Below are positions 10,256 to 21,016 of a DNA stretch of 64,000 bases, piece by piece. Each line of letters starts with the position of its first letter. Position 1 is the stretch's first letter. Source of the stretch: Serripes groenlandicus (lineage: Eukaryota > Mollusca > Bivalvia > Cardiida > Cardiidae); assembly GCA_031761405.1 (NCBI GenBank), contig JASEVX010000006.1:28043533-28107532 (forward strand). Direction: 5' to 3'. The notes beneath the pieces were generated by a model. It made no database searches, was not told where the DNA came from, and saw only the letters and a program-made list of their open reading frames with translations. The translations under genes and the position numbers were made by a program.

Positions 10256-11218
10256 CCCTTTTCCCACAAACAATAGTTCTGTAGACTAGTAGACGCCTTT
10301 GATGATTTCTAAGCAAAAACACACAAGAATCTTTATAAATGAAGGTTTTATTCCTGAAAAAAGTTGAAAACAATGTGGCAAATGTAGATATTTATCATTT
10401 CAGATCAGTGATTAAGTGATAATATAATTTACCCTTTTCGCTTGCTGACGCATTTTGACACATATCTTCCTCATGCAACTTTTGAAAACCATAGTTTCTT
10501 CTTTTGCCCCAACCAATGTTATCAATTTACATACTTTCATTTAATGAGAGTTCCCAAATTTTTGTCCTGATGTTTTTAAAATCTTCTGCTGCATATTTGT
10601 TGTTTTGGGAAAACGATTCAGCTTGTTTGAATTGTGATCACCCTTTTTCTGTCAAATAAGAAAACTTTTCAAAATCATTTCTATATGATACGTCATGGTC
10701 CTTTTGCTGTATGAAATTTTAACATAATTTGTTATATTGAACTGTTGGTATAACCCTTTCCCACATAAAACAATTATGAAGCGGACGACTTTGAAAACAT
10801 TGGAACAAAAATGAGACAACTCTCAGCAAATAGAAGTATAGTAATTGGATATATAAAGTTGAAAACATTGTGTCAAAAAGAGAAATTGCTCTTTTCGCTA
10901 TTTCTCCTTTTGCCTCAATATTTTCAACAATCGTCTGCAGCTGAGGCGTCAGACAGCATCTACATGTGAGAAAGGATAAACCTTTTCCCATATGCTGATG
11001 CATTTTGATGCACATGTAGCACATAATAACATTGTGACAAGAAGATTATTGCTCAAAATAAGCAATTTCTCCCTTTGCCATGTTTTCAATTTCAATATGC
11101 TTTCAGTTTTCAATGTCGTCCACAAATTTGTTGTATGTAGGAAAGAGTTCATGAAGTCTCCAAATCAGATGGTTTTAGTACTTTGAGCACTTTGATTATT
11201 TAACTTTTTTGGATACAG

Positions 11219-11459
11219 TCTGTGTTTGAGGTTGAAGACAAACCTATCCCACCACCGAGGAGCGACAGTCGGGGGGATGGACATCGAGTCCGACATATTG
11301 TGGCCCTTTTGAATAATGGGGCCGGCGAGAAGGAGGAGGAAGAGGAGGAGGATTTTAGCTGGGAGATGCAGTGGGAATACCTCCTCACCTGTATGGGCTT
11401 TGTCAATAGTCTTGGATGTCTCCTACGATTTCCGACCTTGACCCTAAAGCATGGCGGAG
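11219..11459 (+). CDS. SLC6 transporter exon 2 (N-tail and TM1)
   Basis: Acceptor GGATACAG ends at 11218; donor G|GTGGGT at 11460. Residues 63-142 plus one base. After a proline- and glutamate-rich stretch, TM1 runs about residues 112-138 with the family core at 120-134, CMGFVNSLGCLLRFP, then KHGGG. In canonical members this is C-x-G-Y-A-x-(G/D)-L-G-N-x-W-R-F-P. Here the Na1-ligand Asn is Cys129, the following Trp position is Leu131, and the Gly/Asp that separates amino-acid from monoamine carriers is Ser126. RFP and GGG are kept. A MITE begins six bases after the splice junction. Confidence 0.9.
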
Positions 11460-11465
11460 GTGGGT

Positions 11466-11698
11466 TTAAACCCTTTTCCACATACAGCAAATCTCCAGCA
11501 GACGACTTTGAACATATTTTGTCAAAGAATGGAAAAATCTCTATAAATGAATGGATAACCAATGACTAAAAGTGGAAAACATCGTGGCAAATGGAGAAAT
11601 TGCTCATGATGAGCAATTTCTTCTTTTTGCCACAATGTTTTTAAAAATCCGTCTGCTTCAGAGGCGTCAGAAAGCGTCTGTATGAGGGAAAGGGTTAA
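11466..11698. repeat. MITE-A, complete copy at the exon 2 donor
   Basis: TTTAAACCCTTTTCCACATAC to GAGGGAAAGGGTTAA. It begins six bases after the last base of exon 2 (donor GTGGGT at 11460), so the element borders, or contributes to, the splice donor context. Central hairpin ATTGCTCATGATGAGCAAT is a perfect palindrome. Confidence 0.93.
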
Positions 11699-11699
11699 A

Positions 11700-12115
11700 T
11701 GAGTTGATGAAAAAATTCTCCATTTGTCATTTTTGTTTTCAAAAGTTGTCTGTTGCAGAGGTGTCAGAAAGCATTCTGTATGAGGAATAGGGTTAACTGT
11801 TTCTGATGATATTTGATGCCTGAGACTGCAGCAGACAACTTTTGACATATTGTTGGAAAAAGGGCAAATGGCTCAAAACATGCAAAACATGCAAAACCCA
11901 AGTTATTTTCAAAGCAATCGACTTATAAAATATAATTTGAGATTAACCGATCAAAAGATTTGATAGTTGATAACAACTTCCCTGATATGATATATCTATT
12001 TTGTAAACACTATGGAGAAAATTCTAGAGCAAATTTCTAAATTTGTAGACCAATTTCTCCTTTTTTGTACAATTCTTTCTATAGTTTTTGCAGCAGAGGT
12101 GTCAATCATATTCTG
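11700..12115. repeat. Decayed MITE-A pieces
   Basis: Fragments such as GTTGTCTGTTGCAGAGGTGT (~11745), CTGCAGCAGACAACTTTTGA (~11826) and TTGCAGCAGAGGTGTC (~12089) show at least two old copies; nothing else is recognisable here. Confidence 0.5.
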
Positions 12116-12116
12116 T

Positions 12117-12317
12117 TTAACCCTTTCCCTCATATAGAGACGCCTCTGCAGCAGACAGCTTTTTGAAAACATGGTGACAAGAGAAGAAATTTCTCAAAAC
12201 AAGCAATTTCTACTTTTGTTGCAATATAGTTCTTTCAACTAAAGGGATTTTCTGTGCTTTTGCCTAGACGGTTTCAAAGTCATCTGCTGCAGATTTGTTG
12301 CTTGTGGGAAATAGTTA
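12117..12317. repeat. MITE-A copy
   Basis: TTAACCCTTTCCCTCATATA to TTGTGGGAAATAGTTAA; short internal deletion. Confidence 0.85.
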
Positions 12318-12481
12318 ATGCAAAAAGGGTTATATTCTTACAGTTCTTGATGGTTTATGAAAGGATTCTGTTTTCGAAATCAAACAAAAGAGAGAATTAT
12401 TTAGAAGACCAAACTTCTCCTGATATATTTTCACTCTCTTCTACTATAAATTTGATGTGTTATGTACATGCATGCATAACG

Positions 12482-12724
12482 AGGGCTTGGCGTGAAACGG
12501 TTGTAACTAAAAACCTATTTTAAAAACCCTGGTTTAAGGACAATTTTGACCCCTTTGTAAACAATGCAAATTTAGGTGCCATTGCTCAGAATGAGCAATG
12601 GCACCTAAATTTCCATTGTTTACCAAGTAAAATGATTTTAACGCTTATAAAGACTTTATGGCGAGGTGATTAACCTTGGTAAAAAAATACAAATTTTAGT
12701 TACAACCATTTCACGCCAAGCCCT
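12482..12724. repeat. MITE-B, complete copy
   Basis: TIRs AGGGCTTGGCGTGAAACGGT and ACCATTTCACGCCAAGCCCT, then GTAAACAATG / CATTGTTTAC inner arms and a central hairpin AGGTGCCATTGCTC-AGAA-TGAGCAATGGCACCT. ~240 bp, no ORF. A second, 5'-truncated copy is at 35404-35545. Confidence 0.85.
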
Positions 12725-12827
12725 TAATAAGCTCTCCTGATAAATGCTTGTATGAGGATCCTCAGATCTGGAAGAACCTGGTAAGTCTACCAAGAGATGG
12801 TTAATTCTGGTATTTTTTGCTGGTTGC

Positions 12828-13071
12828 TTAACCCCTTTCCCTCATACCACAATTCTGCAGCAGACGACTTTGAACATATTTTATAAAAAAAAAGAAAATC
12901 TTTAATTTAATTTAATATAATTTAATGGATATCTCTATAACTGAATGGATAACCTATGACTAAAAAGTGGAAAACATTGTGGCAAAAGGAGAAATTGCAC
13001 GTTTTGTGCAACTTCTTCTTTTGTCACTATGTTTTCAAAAAGCCGTCTGCTGCAGAGGCGTCAGAAAGCGT
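12828..13071. repeat. MITE-A copy, 3'-truncated
   Basis: TTAACCCCTTTCCCTCATAC; an (ATTTA)-type slippage tract at ~12900; central hairpin GCAC-GTTTT-GTGC; the right TIR is lost after CAGAAAGCGTC. Bases 13080-13340 up to exon 3 show nothing recognisable. Confidence 0.85.
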
Positions 13072-13360
13072 CAATTCAGATTGAAGGTTGGTTTTCCATA
13101 GGTGTGGGAAATGTTTTATTTTTGGAGTTTTGAAGGTTATCAATGATATGACCTTCGATCTCAAACTACAGGGGAACTTACGAATTGTACCTAATCTTCA
13201 GACCCTTTCCATAATACAGTTGACAGATAATGTTTGAAAACACTGTGCAAAAAGGAGCAACTGCTTAGTTAAAGACCGACATCGATGGAGTGAAGCGCAA
13301 TCAACAATTATAGTGGACGTGTAATGATACTCATTTACAGGTGTGTTTGTTATTTTTCAG

Positions 13361-13492
13361 GTGTGTTTTTTGTAGCATATGTTGTGTGTATGTGTTTATT
13401 TGGTTGTCCAATCATCTACCTGGAGACTACCTTTGGACAGTATGCAATTGGTGGACCTTTGACCTCATGGAAAGTGATACCGTTGTTCAGAG
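13361..13492 (+). CDS. SLC6 transporter exon 3 (TM2)
   Basis: Acceptor TATTTTTCAG ends at 13360; donor AG|GTAAGT at 13493. Phase 1 on both sides. Encodes residues 143-186: GVFFVAYVVCMCLFGCPIIY, then LETTFGQYAIGGPLTSW, matching the TM2 'GGG(A/V)F...P..LE...GQ(Y/F)...G....W' block that is diagnostic for SLC6, and ending at PLFRG just before TM3. A second AG 20 bases upstream (13340) could serve as an alternative acceptor but would add a non-family segment. The next exon is 40.6 kb away. Confidence 0.93.
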
Positions 13493-13528
13493 GTAAGTAC
13501 CAACTAGATTTGTATTTTTGTAACATTC

Positions 13529-13735
13529 AACCCCCCTTTCCCACATACAACACGTCTGCAGCAGATGCTTTTGAAAATATTTTGGAAAAAAATAAGAACA
13601 AATTTCTTGAAATGAAACTTATAATTGAATGGAAATCAAAACATTATTGGAAAAGGAGAAATTTATTATTTTGATAAATTTCTCTAATTTTCACAATGAA
13701 TTCCAGGTTGTCTGCTGCTGCTATTCAGAAAGCAC
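13529..13735. repeat. MITE-A, old copy 37 bases after exon 3 donor
   Basis: CCCCCCTTTCCCACATACAA, CTGCAGCAGATGCTTTTGAA, TTGTCTGCTGCTGCT; right end lost. A terminal fragment of another copy lies at 13880-13971 (ends GAGGGAAAGGGTTAA). Confidence 0.7.
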
Positions 13736-14299
13736 CCTTAGCTACATTCAGGCACATTTGATGCATCAGACAACTTCTGAAAATGTTGCAGCAAATTGAG
13801 AAATTGCTCATGATGAGATACTGTTGTTTAATGGTAGATGCAACTGTTTTTTTTTGTATATTTAGTCCATACCGACAAATGCAAATCTCCTTTTGACACA
13901 ATGTTTTCCACTTTTAGTCATAGGTTATCCCATTCAATTATAGAGATTTCCTATATGAGGGAAAGGGTTAAATAATTTTGCTTTCTAATCATAAATAGAG
14001 ATTTTTCACATTTTGCCTGTATGCAAGAAAGGTTAAAACAGGTTTTTTTCTGTGTTTGAAGGGGTTAATACAGTGAAAATTCAGGTATTGAATGACATTA
14101 TTGCACCCAAAGAGAAAAATATTGATAGTAAACAACCAAAAACCATAAAATATCCTGAGTATGATTTTGTATGGTTTCATTTAAATCGTGCTATAATATT
14201 GTCACAATTTGAAAACTTCCTGAAATCAATCAATTTCTCCTTTTTTGTTTCTCGCACACGAATGTGGAGGAAGACATGGCAGTAACTTTTCTGGTGGAG

Positions 14300-14600
14300 G
14301 GAATGGTGGCCAATTCTTTTTCAGAACATCTCAATCAAATCTTGGTTATTTTTAAAACGTTGATTAGGTAACTTAACCTATGACAACATTGACACTTGAA
14401 GTCATATTAAAAATCCAATCTTCATGAACAATTATCATATCATGTGTCTCCATCAAATCTAGGTCATAGGGGTCAAAAACTAGGTCACTAGGTCAATTGT
14501 TAGAATAAGCTTTTGAACACTGTAGATGTCAATTTTACATCCAATCTTCATGAACATTAATCAGAACATTTGTCTCCATAGTATTTATCATGACATGTAC
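14300..14600. repeat. Degenerate fragment of the 30-33 kb element type
   Basis: 'GGGGTCAAAAACTAGGTCACTAGGTCAA' and 'ATCCAATCTTCATGAACA' resemble the core units at 30151-31450. Bases 14600-14900 show nothing. Confidence 0.4.
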
Positions 14601-14905
14601 ACAACAATGCATTGATTTTCATTTACTTTTTACATTTTATCAACTTTAGTTTTTTTTGCATATTGATACCATTAAAATATGCGGTTTTCCAAGAAAGTCG
14701 AGACACTGTCTCACAATGTTTTCATTAATCCATCTCAAAATTACACTTCCCTTTTTTCTGATGTTTCAATTTTTGCACAATTATTTCTAAGAAAGCAACT
14801 GCCACTATCATCATTAGTAAATGGTCAAACTAAGAATTCATCTACTTTGGATTAATGTTGTTTTCAACATTATTTTGTTGTATAATGACAAAAGTCGTGG
14901 TTTTT

Positions 14906-16013
14906 AGCTCCACTGGCTGAAAGCCAGTCGAGCTTATGTCATGGCGAATTGTCCGTCGTGCGTGCGTGCGTGCGTGCGTGCGTTAACTTTTTCCTTTAAA
15001 CGACTTCTTCTCCCTAACCACTTGGCCAATTTGGTTGAAACTTCATGGGAAGCATCCTCTCAATGTCCTCTACTAAATTCCTTCAAATTTTTTTGATCCA
15101 TTCAAAATTCTGGTTTCCATGGCAACCGAAAGAAAAAAATAGTGAGAACTTAAAAAATCTTCTTCTCCGAAAGTGTCAGGCCGATTTTCAAATAATTTTG
15201 TAGAAATGTTCCTTGGGTGACCCTTTATTAGATTCCTTCAAGAAATTTTGATTGGGCGAAAAACATGGCCGCCAGGGGGCGGGGCTTTTTTGCCTTATAT
15301 AGCTATAGTGAAAACTTAAATTATCTTCTTCTCAAAAAGTGTTCAGCAGATTTTCAAATAATTATGTAGAAATGTTCCGTGGGTGACCCTCTATCAGATT
15401 CCTTCAAGCCATGTTGATTGGTAAAAAAACATGGCCGTCACAGGGCGGGGCTATTTTGCCTATATGGCTAAAGAGCAAACTTAAAAAATCTTCTCCTCCA
15501 AAAGTGTCGGGCCTTTTTTGAAATAATTTTGTAGAAATGTTCCTTGTGTGAACCTTAATTAGATTCCTTCAAGAAATGTTGATTGGGCGAAAAACATGGC
15601 CGCCAGGGGGCGGGGCTTTTTTGCGTTATATAGCTATAGTGAAAACTTAAAACATCTTCTTCTCCGAAAGTGTTCAGCCGATTTTCAAATAATTTTGTAG
15701 AAATGTTCATTGGGTGACCCTCTATCAGATTCCTTCAAGCCATGTTGATTGGTCGAAAAACATGGCCGCCAGAGGGCGGGGCTATTTTGACTTATATGAC
15801 CATAGTGAAAACTTAAAAAATCTTCTCCTCCGAAAGTGTCAGGCATATTTTCAAATAATTTTGCAGAAACATTCCTTTGGTGACACTCTACAAGATTCCT
15901 TTAAGCCATGGTGGTTGGTAAAAAAAATAGCCACCACGGGGCAGGGCTGTTTCGAGATTTTATTTTTGCCTTATGGCCGTGGAGCGATACTGGCCCTCTT
16001 GGGCCTCTTGTTT
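14906..16013. repeat. Pearl-like mosaic element, copy 1 (1.1 kb)
   Basis: 5' AGCTCCACTGGCTGAAAGCC then AGTCGAGCT (perfect ACTGGCT/AGCCAGT hairpin framed by AGCTC/GAGCT), a (CGTG)n tract, a ~170-bp unique part, then six ~165-bp units each ending ACATGGCCGCCAGGGGGCGG; 3' end GGAGCGATACTGGCCCTCTT then GGGCCTCTTG. Nearly identical to 20932-22047. The 104-codon open stretch at 15714-16028 is repeat-derived. Confidence 0.9.
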
Positions 16014-16015
16014 TT

Positions 16016-16108
16016 TATCTTTTCTTGAGTTATTTCTCCTTTTGCTATGTTTTCAAAAGTTGCAGAGGCGTCAAAAGCATTCTGTATGTGGGAAAGGTTT
16101 CAGGTCAA
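16016..16108. repeat. MITE-A fragment
   Basis: TTTCTCCTTTTGCTATGTTT, GTTGCAGAGGCGTC, TGTGGGAAAGG. Bases 16110-16430 hold a weak tRNA-like stretch (TAGCTCAGTCAGTTACAACG) and AGCAGACGAGCG..GCTCTGCT then CCCTCTTGTTT, the 3' end of another mosaic element. Confidence 0.55.
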
Positions 16109-16534
16109 CAACGGTCCTCTAAGACCTTGCAATAGCTCAGTCAGTTACAACGAGGACTATTGATTCAGGTCTGTTGTCTTTTTAAGAAAAAAGTCAAGCT
16201 ATTGTGCCTTGGTGTCATCTGCGTAGTCACAAACCTATCCTCATAACTAAAAACTGTTCACCATTTTCAAATGAAACTTGGTACACAATGTTCCTTGAAA
16301 CAGTACACATGTCTATATCAAGTCACTTAACTCTGGCTTTAATAGCCATTTAGTAATGCCTATTTTTCGACTTAGTAAAAAGCAGACGAGCGTCTGCATT
16401 CGCTCTGCTGCCCTCTTGTTTTTGTATCAATTGAAACTCAGTCACATCTTTGTGACTATAAGTGTCATTCATTGTTCACCAAGGGGCTCAAAGTTGGGGT
16501 TACCAGTGTGAGTGATTCAAGAAACACATGATAA

Positions 16535-16714
16535 ACAGTCAAACCTGTTCTAATGACCCCCTTTGTGAAGCAATTCCCTGTCAATAGCAACCTCTTTTCA
16601 TTCTACAATTACTCATTTTCTGCAGAAATGACCCTGTAATTAAAGACCAACTGTGAACATTTTAAGACCATATTGTTGTGTTCCCATAGGTGGTCTTTAA
16701 ACACAGACTGTATC
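16535..16714. repeat. MITE-C copy
   Basis: ACAGTCAAACCTGTTCTAAT ... ACCATATTGTTGTGTTCCCA ... GTGGTCTTTAAACACAGACTGT. Inverted ends CAGTCAAACCTGT / ACACAG.CTG. Relatives at 22072, 59096, 59310 and 60070. Confidence 0.7.
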
Positions 16715-16980
16715 TGAAATATGTGAACTGTTGAAAACATTGTTTAAACTCCATCAATCTTGAATCTCTTCCAAGTTTACTCTTTCTCACATGCAACAAA
16801 TACTTGGAAAAATTCTTGACAAAATAATGAAAACTTCTATAAATGAAAAAGTAAAATTATTAAAAAGAGAGATTACAACATTATGGCAAAAGTTGCCGAA
16901 AGTTTTCAATGTTTTTGAAAATTGTCCTTAGCAGATGTGTATGTATGTGGGAAAGGGTTAAAAAAGGTTAAAAAAGTTAA

Positions 16981-17277
16981 GCCCTGAAGCTCAGTCAGTA
17001 ACGACGCGGGCTGTCAATCCAGGAGTTGTGACTTTGAATCCCAGCTTGGCCAACATTCTTTCCGATGTTTGACAAAAGTCACTGTGACATGCTTTATTCG
17101 TCTTTCACCAATGGGCTAACAGTCTAGGTTGAAAAGCAGTCAGTTGCTTGGAAAGTATGTTGTGTTGAGTACAGGCATGTGAAAGCCAGGAAACGCATGA
17201 GTATCTATGTGTTCTGGTGGCCGTGATATGACTGGAAAATTGTTGAAAGTGGTGTTAACCCCCAATCAATCAATCAA
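16981..17277 (+). repeat. tRNA-derived SINE-1, full length (~297 bp)
   Basis: Head AAGCTCAGTCAGTAACGACG (A box) and TTGTGACTTTGAATCCC (B box), with CGGGCTGTCAATCCAGG in the anticodon region; body CAAAAGTCACTGTGACATGC, CACCAATGGGC, CCAGGAAACGCATGAGTA; tail CCCAATCAATCAATCAAA. Four further copies in the window share head, body and tail. Confidence 0.85.
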
Positions 17278-17283
17278 ACACAC

Positions 17284-17500
17284 ATACAACAAAACTGCAG
17301 CAGATAACATTAAAAACATATGGTTAATAAATAATGTTAACCTCTATAAATAAATTTTGATTGCTGAATAGAGTTGAAAACATTGTGTTAAAAGGAGAAA
17401 TTGCTCATTGTGAGCAATTTCTTCTTTTGCAACAATGTTTTCAAAAGTTGGCTGCTGCAGAGGTGTCAGAAAGCATCTATAAGCTGAAAAGGGTTAAAAC
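17284..17500. repeat. MITE-A copy, ends decayed
   Basis: AAACTGCAGCAGATAACATT ... ATTGCTCATTGTGAGCAAT ... TTGGCTGCTGCAGAGGTGTC ... AAAAGGGTTAA. Bases 17500-17905 show nothing recognisable. Confidence 0.8.
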
Positions 17501-17909
17501 AACTGGAGACTGGTTTCAGGTGTACATCATTTCAAGTGACCTTTTGAAAACAGTTTGACTCATTTAAAAGCTTGCATTCTACCTGAAAATTGATGAGCAA
17601 ATTATAGAATATTGTATGCCAGAGTTAATTCTTGGTAACATCAGAAAATAAGGACATTATTCCTGCTGATATTTCTAAATATTTTATTCTAGAATTACCT
17701 CATTATCTGAATAAACTTACTTGCAGATAAAAAATAAGATAATTAGAAAATGGCCTGCTGTTTACAATTTATCATATATCTCACTCATTATTTGATCAAC
17801 TCTTTCAAATAGGGTACAGATCTAGTGCTACCAGAAAATACTTAATGTTATGGGATTTGTTTTATTTCTTCAATAGAACAAATTGTAGTTCATTTACTGC
17901 TGCAAACGT

Positions 17910-18098
17910 TTAACTCTTTCCCTCATACGACAATTCTGAAGCAGAAGACTTTGAACATATTTTGTCAAAAAATAGAAAATCTCTATAATTGAATGGATAA
18001 TCGTTTTGAGCAATTTCTTCTTTTGTCACTCTGTTTTCAAAAAGCATTCTGCTGCAGAGGCGTCAGAAAGCGTCTATAATTATGAGGGAAAGGGTTAA
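17910..18098. repeat. MITE-A, short copy
   Basis: TTTAACTCTTTCCCTCATACG to ATGAGGGAAAGGGTTAA, lacking ~40 bp of one hairpin arm. Confidence 0.88.
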
Positions 18099-18335
18099 CA
18101 AAGAAAACATTGTGGGTAAAGGAGATGTTATTCATCATAAATAATAAATACACATGCACTTGACAATTATGTTATATATTTACTAATAATACAGCATCTG
18201 CTTTGAAAAGTTAAAATTGCTAATTAGTATGACTGATTCCGAGTCAAGTATTTTGAGCTAGCTCTTCTTTCCCTGCAATGTTTTCAAAGTTGTCAGCTAC
18301 AGAGGCCTCACAATGTGTTTATGAAAGGGAATGAG

Positions 18336-18550
18336 TTAACCCTTTCCCTTTTATAGACGCTTTCTAAAGCCTCTGCAGCAGACGACTATTGAAAGGTGAA
18401 ATTGCCTATGATGAGCAATTTCTCCTTTGGCCAGAATGTCTACAACTTTATTTAACAATTAAGCTATCTTTTATGGAGATTTTTCAAGTTTTTGTCACTA
18501 TGTTTTCAAAGTCGCCTACTGCAGATTTGTTGTATGTGGGAACGGGTTAA
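18336..18550. repeat. MITE-A copy
   Basis: TTAACCCTTTCCCTTTTATA to TGTGGGAACGGGTTAA. Followed at 18551-18720 by an older copy with TTCTGCAGCAAACAACC and ATTGCTCATTATGAACAAT. Confidence 0.88.
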
Positions 18551-18740
18551 CCTATTTTAGTTTCCCACATTCTGCAGCAAACAACCATGAAATATCAAGG
18601 CAAAAAGGGGAAGAATCTCTACAAATGAAAGTATATTTATTGGAAAAGGTGAAAAGAGAAATTGCTCATTATGAACAATTTCTCCTTTTGCCACAATGTT
18701 TTCAAAAGTCATCTTCCGCGAAGGTGTAAAAAAGCATCAC

Positions 18741-19250
18741 AAATCATGTTATCTGTAACCAAAAGGCCTATAGATGTGAGATATATGGTGCGTAGTATTG
18801 TCTAGTAGTCCTCTGACAAGATTATTCAAAATATGCCCCTCAGGGGTCAAAATTGGCACAGCCTTGGGGATTGCCTGTTTAACATAGAGATATATAGGGA
18901 AAATCATTGAAAATATTCTTGTTTGAAACCAAAAGGCCTAGACCTTAGATATTTGGTGCGTAGCATTATCTAGGAGCCCTCTCCTAATATTGCTCAAATT
19001 ATGCCTCTGGGGTCAAACTTGTTCCCTCCCCTAGGGTCACCTGTTTTACATAGAGATATATAGGGTAAAACTTTGAAAATGTTCTTGTCTGAAAGCTGGC
19101 CTATAGAGCTAAGATACTTGGTGTGTAGCACTGTCTAGTGGTCCTCTACTAAGATTGTTCAAATAATGCCCCTGATTTCAATATTGACTCTGCCCCTCAG
19201 GAAGCACCTGTTTAACTTAGAAAAAGATCAGAACAGCTTCTTATCTTAAA
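18741..19250. repeat. Degenerate mosaic-element core units
   Basis: Three ~165-bp units with 'AACCAAAAGGCCTAGACCTT', 'GATATTTGGTGCGTAGCATT' and 'CTGTTTTACATAGAGATATA', related to 5635-6100 of the element at 5064. No ends. Confidence 0.65.
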
Positions 19251-19373
19251 TAGACCTTTCTGTTTCTTCAAGTCACATTAATTTGACATTGCTTGGGTTA
19301 TGTTTTGACTTGTGGCATTTGGACCTCTTGAATTAACTTACCTGGCCGCAAAATGAGTTACTGTGGTTGACAT

Positions 19374-19603
19374 TTAACCCTTTCCCTCATACGACAATTC
19401 TGCAGCAGACGACTTTGAACGTATTTTGTCAAAACATAGAAAATCTCCATAATTGAATGGATAACCTATGACAAAAAGTGGAAAACATTGTTCCAAAAGG
19501 AGAAATTGCACGTTTTGTGCAATTTCTTCTTTTGTCATTATGTTTTTAAAAAGCCGTCTGCTGCATAGGCGTCAGAACGCATCTATATGAGCGAAAGGGT
19601 TAA
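19374..19603. repeat. MITE-A, complete copy
   Basis: TTAACCCTTTCCCTCATACG to AGCGAAAGGGTTAA, 230 bp, with the GCAC-GTTTT-GTGC hairpin. Confidence 0.93.
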
Positions 19604-19620
19604 AATCATATTGCATAACT

Positions 19621-19850
19621 CTATGAGCGATCCAGGGCCATCATGGCCCTCTTGTATAATGAAAACTTTAAAAATCTTCTTGAACTAAAGTACTAGCCTT
19701 ATTGAAAATAATTATGCAGAGATGTTCATTGAATGACCTCTACTGAGATTGTTCAATTTATTACGATGTGTAGATAAGTTAGGCCACCAGTGGGTAGGTT
19801 CATTTTGCTTATATGTATAGAGTAAAAACTTTTAAAAACTATTAAAGTTT
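19621..19850. repeat. Mosaic-element 3' end plus core fragment
   Basis: GAGCGATCCAGGGCCATCAT then GGCCCTCTTGTA is the 3' terminal hairpin; the following 'AAATCTTCTTGAACTAAAG' is core. Bases 19850-20240 are AT-rich without recognisable content. Confidence 0.6.
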
Positions 19851-20244
19851 TATTAAATCACTAATATAATAAACCTAAAATTGCATATATACACAGCATG
19901 CTATTCGGCAATTATTTAGCTTTGACGGAATCTGAGGGTAGTACTGTGCCAAACTAAAACACCTAGAAAAAAGTTGGAACTCGACAAGCTGTATTTTATT
20001 ATAAGTTTCCCAGTGAAAGTAACAGACATATTAGCACCTCAGCTATTTCGGTAATGTGTTACATAATCAAATTGCTTCTACTTCATCACAAAGTTTAGCA
20101 CACAGATGGAGAAATGATCAATTGATCAATTGATTGCCGTTTGGAAATAATTTTGTCTTCCATCTTGAGAGTGTGAAAACTTCATTACAGGAATATAATT
20201 TTTGTCGAGTATTCTATTTCAAGAAAAGATTACTTAAATTCTTT

Positions 20245-20490
20245 TTAAGCATTTCCCACATGCAAACGTTATTTGGTGTATCTGCAACAAACAACTTTTG
20301 AAAACATTGTAACAAAAGAAGAAATTGAGCAGAATGATATAGCATGTCAACTCAAATGAGCAATTTCTCCTTTGGCCATAAGTGTGTTCAGTGTATTTAT
20401 TTATCATACATTAATTTATATAGTTTTTTACATAGATGTTTTCAAAGTAGTCTGCTGCAGAATTGTTATATGAGGTAAAGGGAGGTAAAT
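20245..20490. repeat. MITE-A, old copy
   Basis: TTTCCCACATGCAAACG, TGCAACAAACAACTTTTG, GTAGTCTGCTGCAGAATTGT, GAGGTAAAGG. Ends decayed. Confidence 0.65.
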
Positions 20491-20642
20491 TTTCATGTAT
20501 AAAATGTTTTCCCTTCAATGGTCTCAATGTATCAATTCATCCAGTAAGTGAATGCACTGCACTGACATACACTGGCAATAATCCCAAGACGGATGTCACA
20601 GGATCCACATTAATTTACTAACAGCTTGGCATTAAAGATTAT

Positions 20643-20850
20643 TTAACCCTTTTCCCACATACATGCAAAAAATCTGCAGCAGACGGCTTTGAAAGTATCT
20701 AAGTACAAATATAGAATTTCTCTGTAAATGAAAGTATGATCATTTAAAGTAGTTGAAATCGTTCTGGCAAAGAAGACATTGCTCATAACGAGCAATTTCC
20801 TCTTTTGTCATAATGTTTTTCATGTCTGCAATATGGGAAAACATTAATCC
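20643..20850. repeat. MITE-A copy, right end eroded
   Basis: TTTAACCCTTTTCCCACATA, TCTGCAGCAGACGGCTTTG, ATTGCTCATAACGAGCAAT, ATATGGGAAAACATTAA. Confidence 0.8.
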
Positions 20851-20931
20851 TTTTAAATGTGTCTTTTAATTCCTTGTCAATGTGCTGCAGACGTATCAAA
20901 ATTCATATTTGGCAGTTACAAATCAATTTTT

Positions 20932-20984
20932 AGCTCCACTGGCTGAAAGCCAGTCGAGCTTATGTCATGGCGAATTGTCCGTCG

Positions 20985-21016
<32 letters not shown>

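Noticed and set aside
11200..11562. 120-codon minus-strand frame
   Set aside because: It is the antisense shadow of SLC6 exon 2 and the adjoining MITE.
13341..13360. Alternative acceptor for exon 3 at TTTACAG (13340)
   Set aside because: Using it shifts the frame by 20 bases relative to the phase-1 donor of exon 2; the acceptor at 13360 restores the GGG(V)FF family motif.
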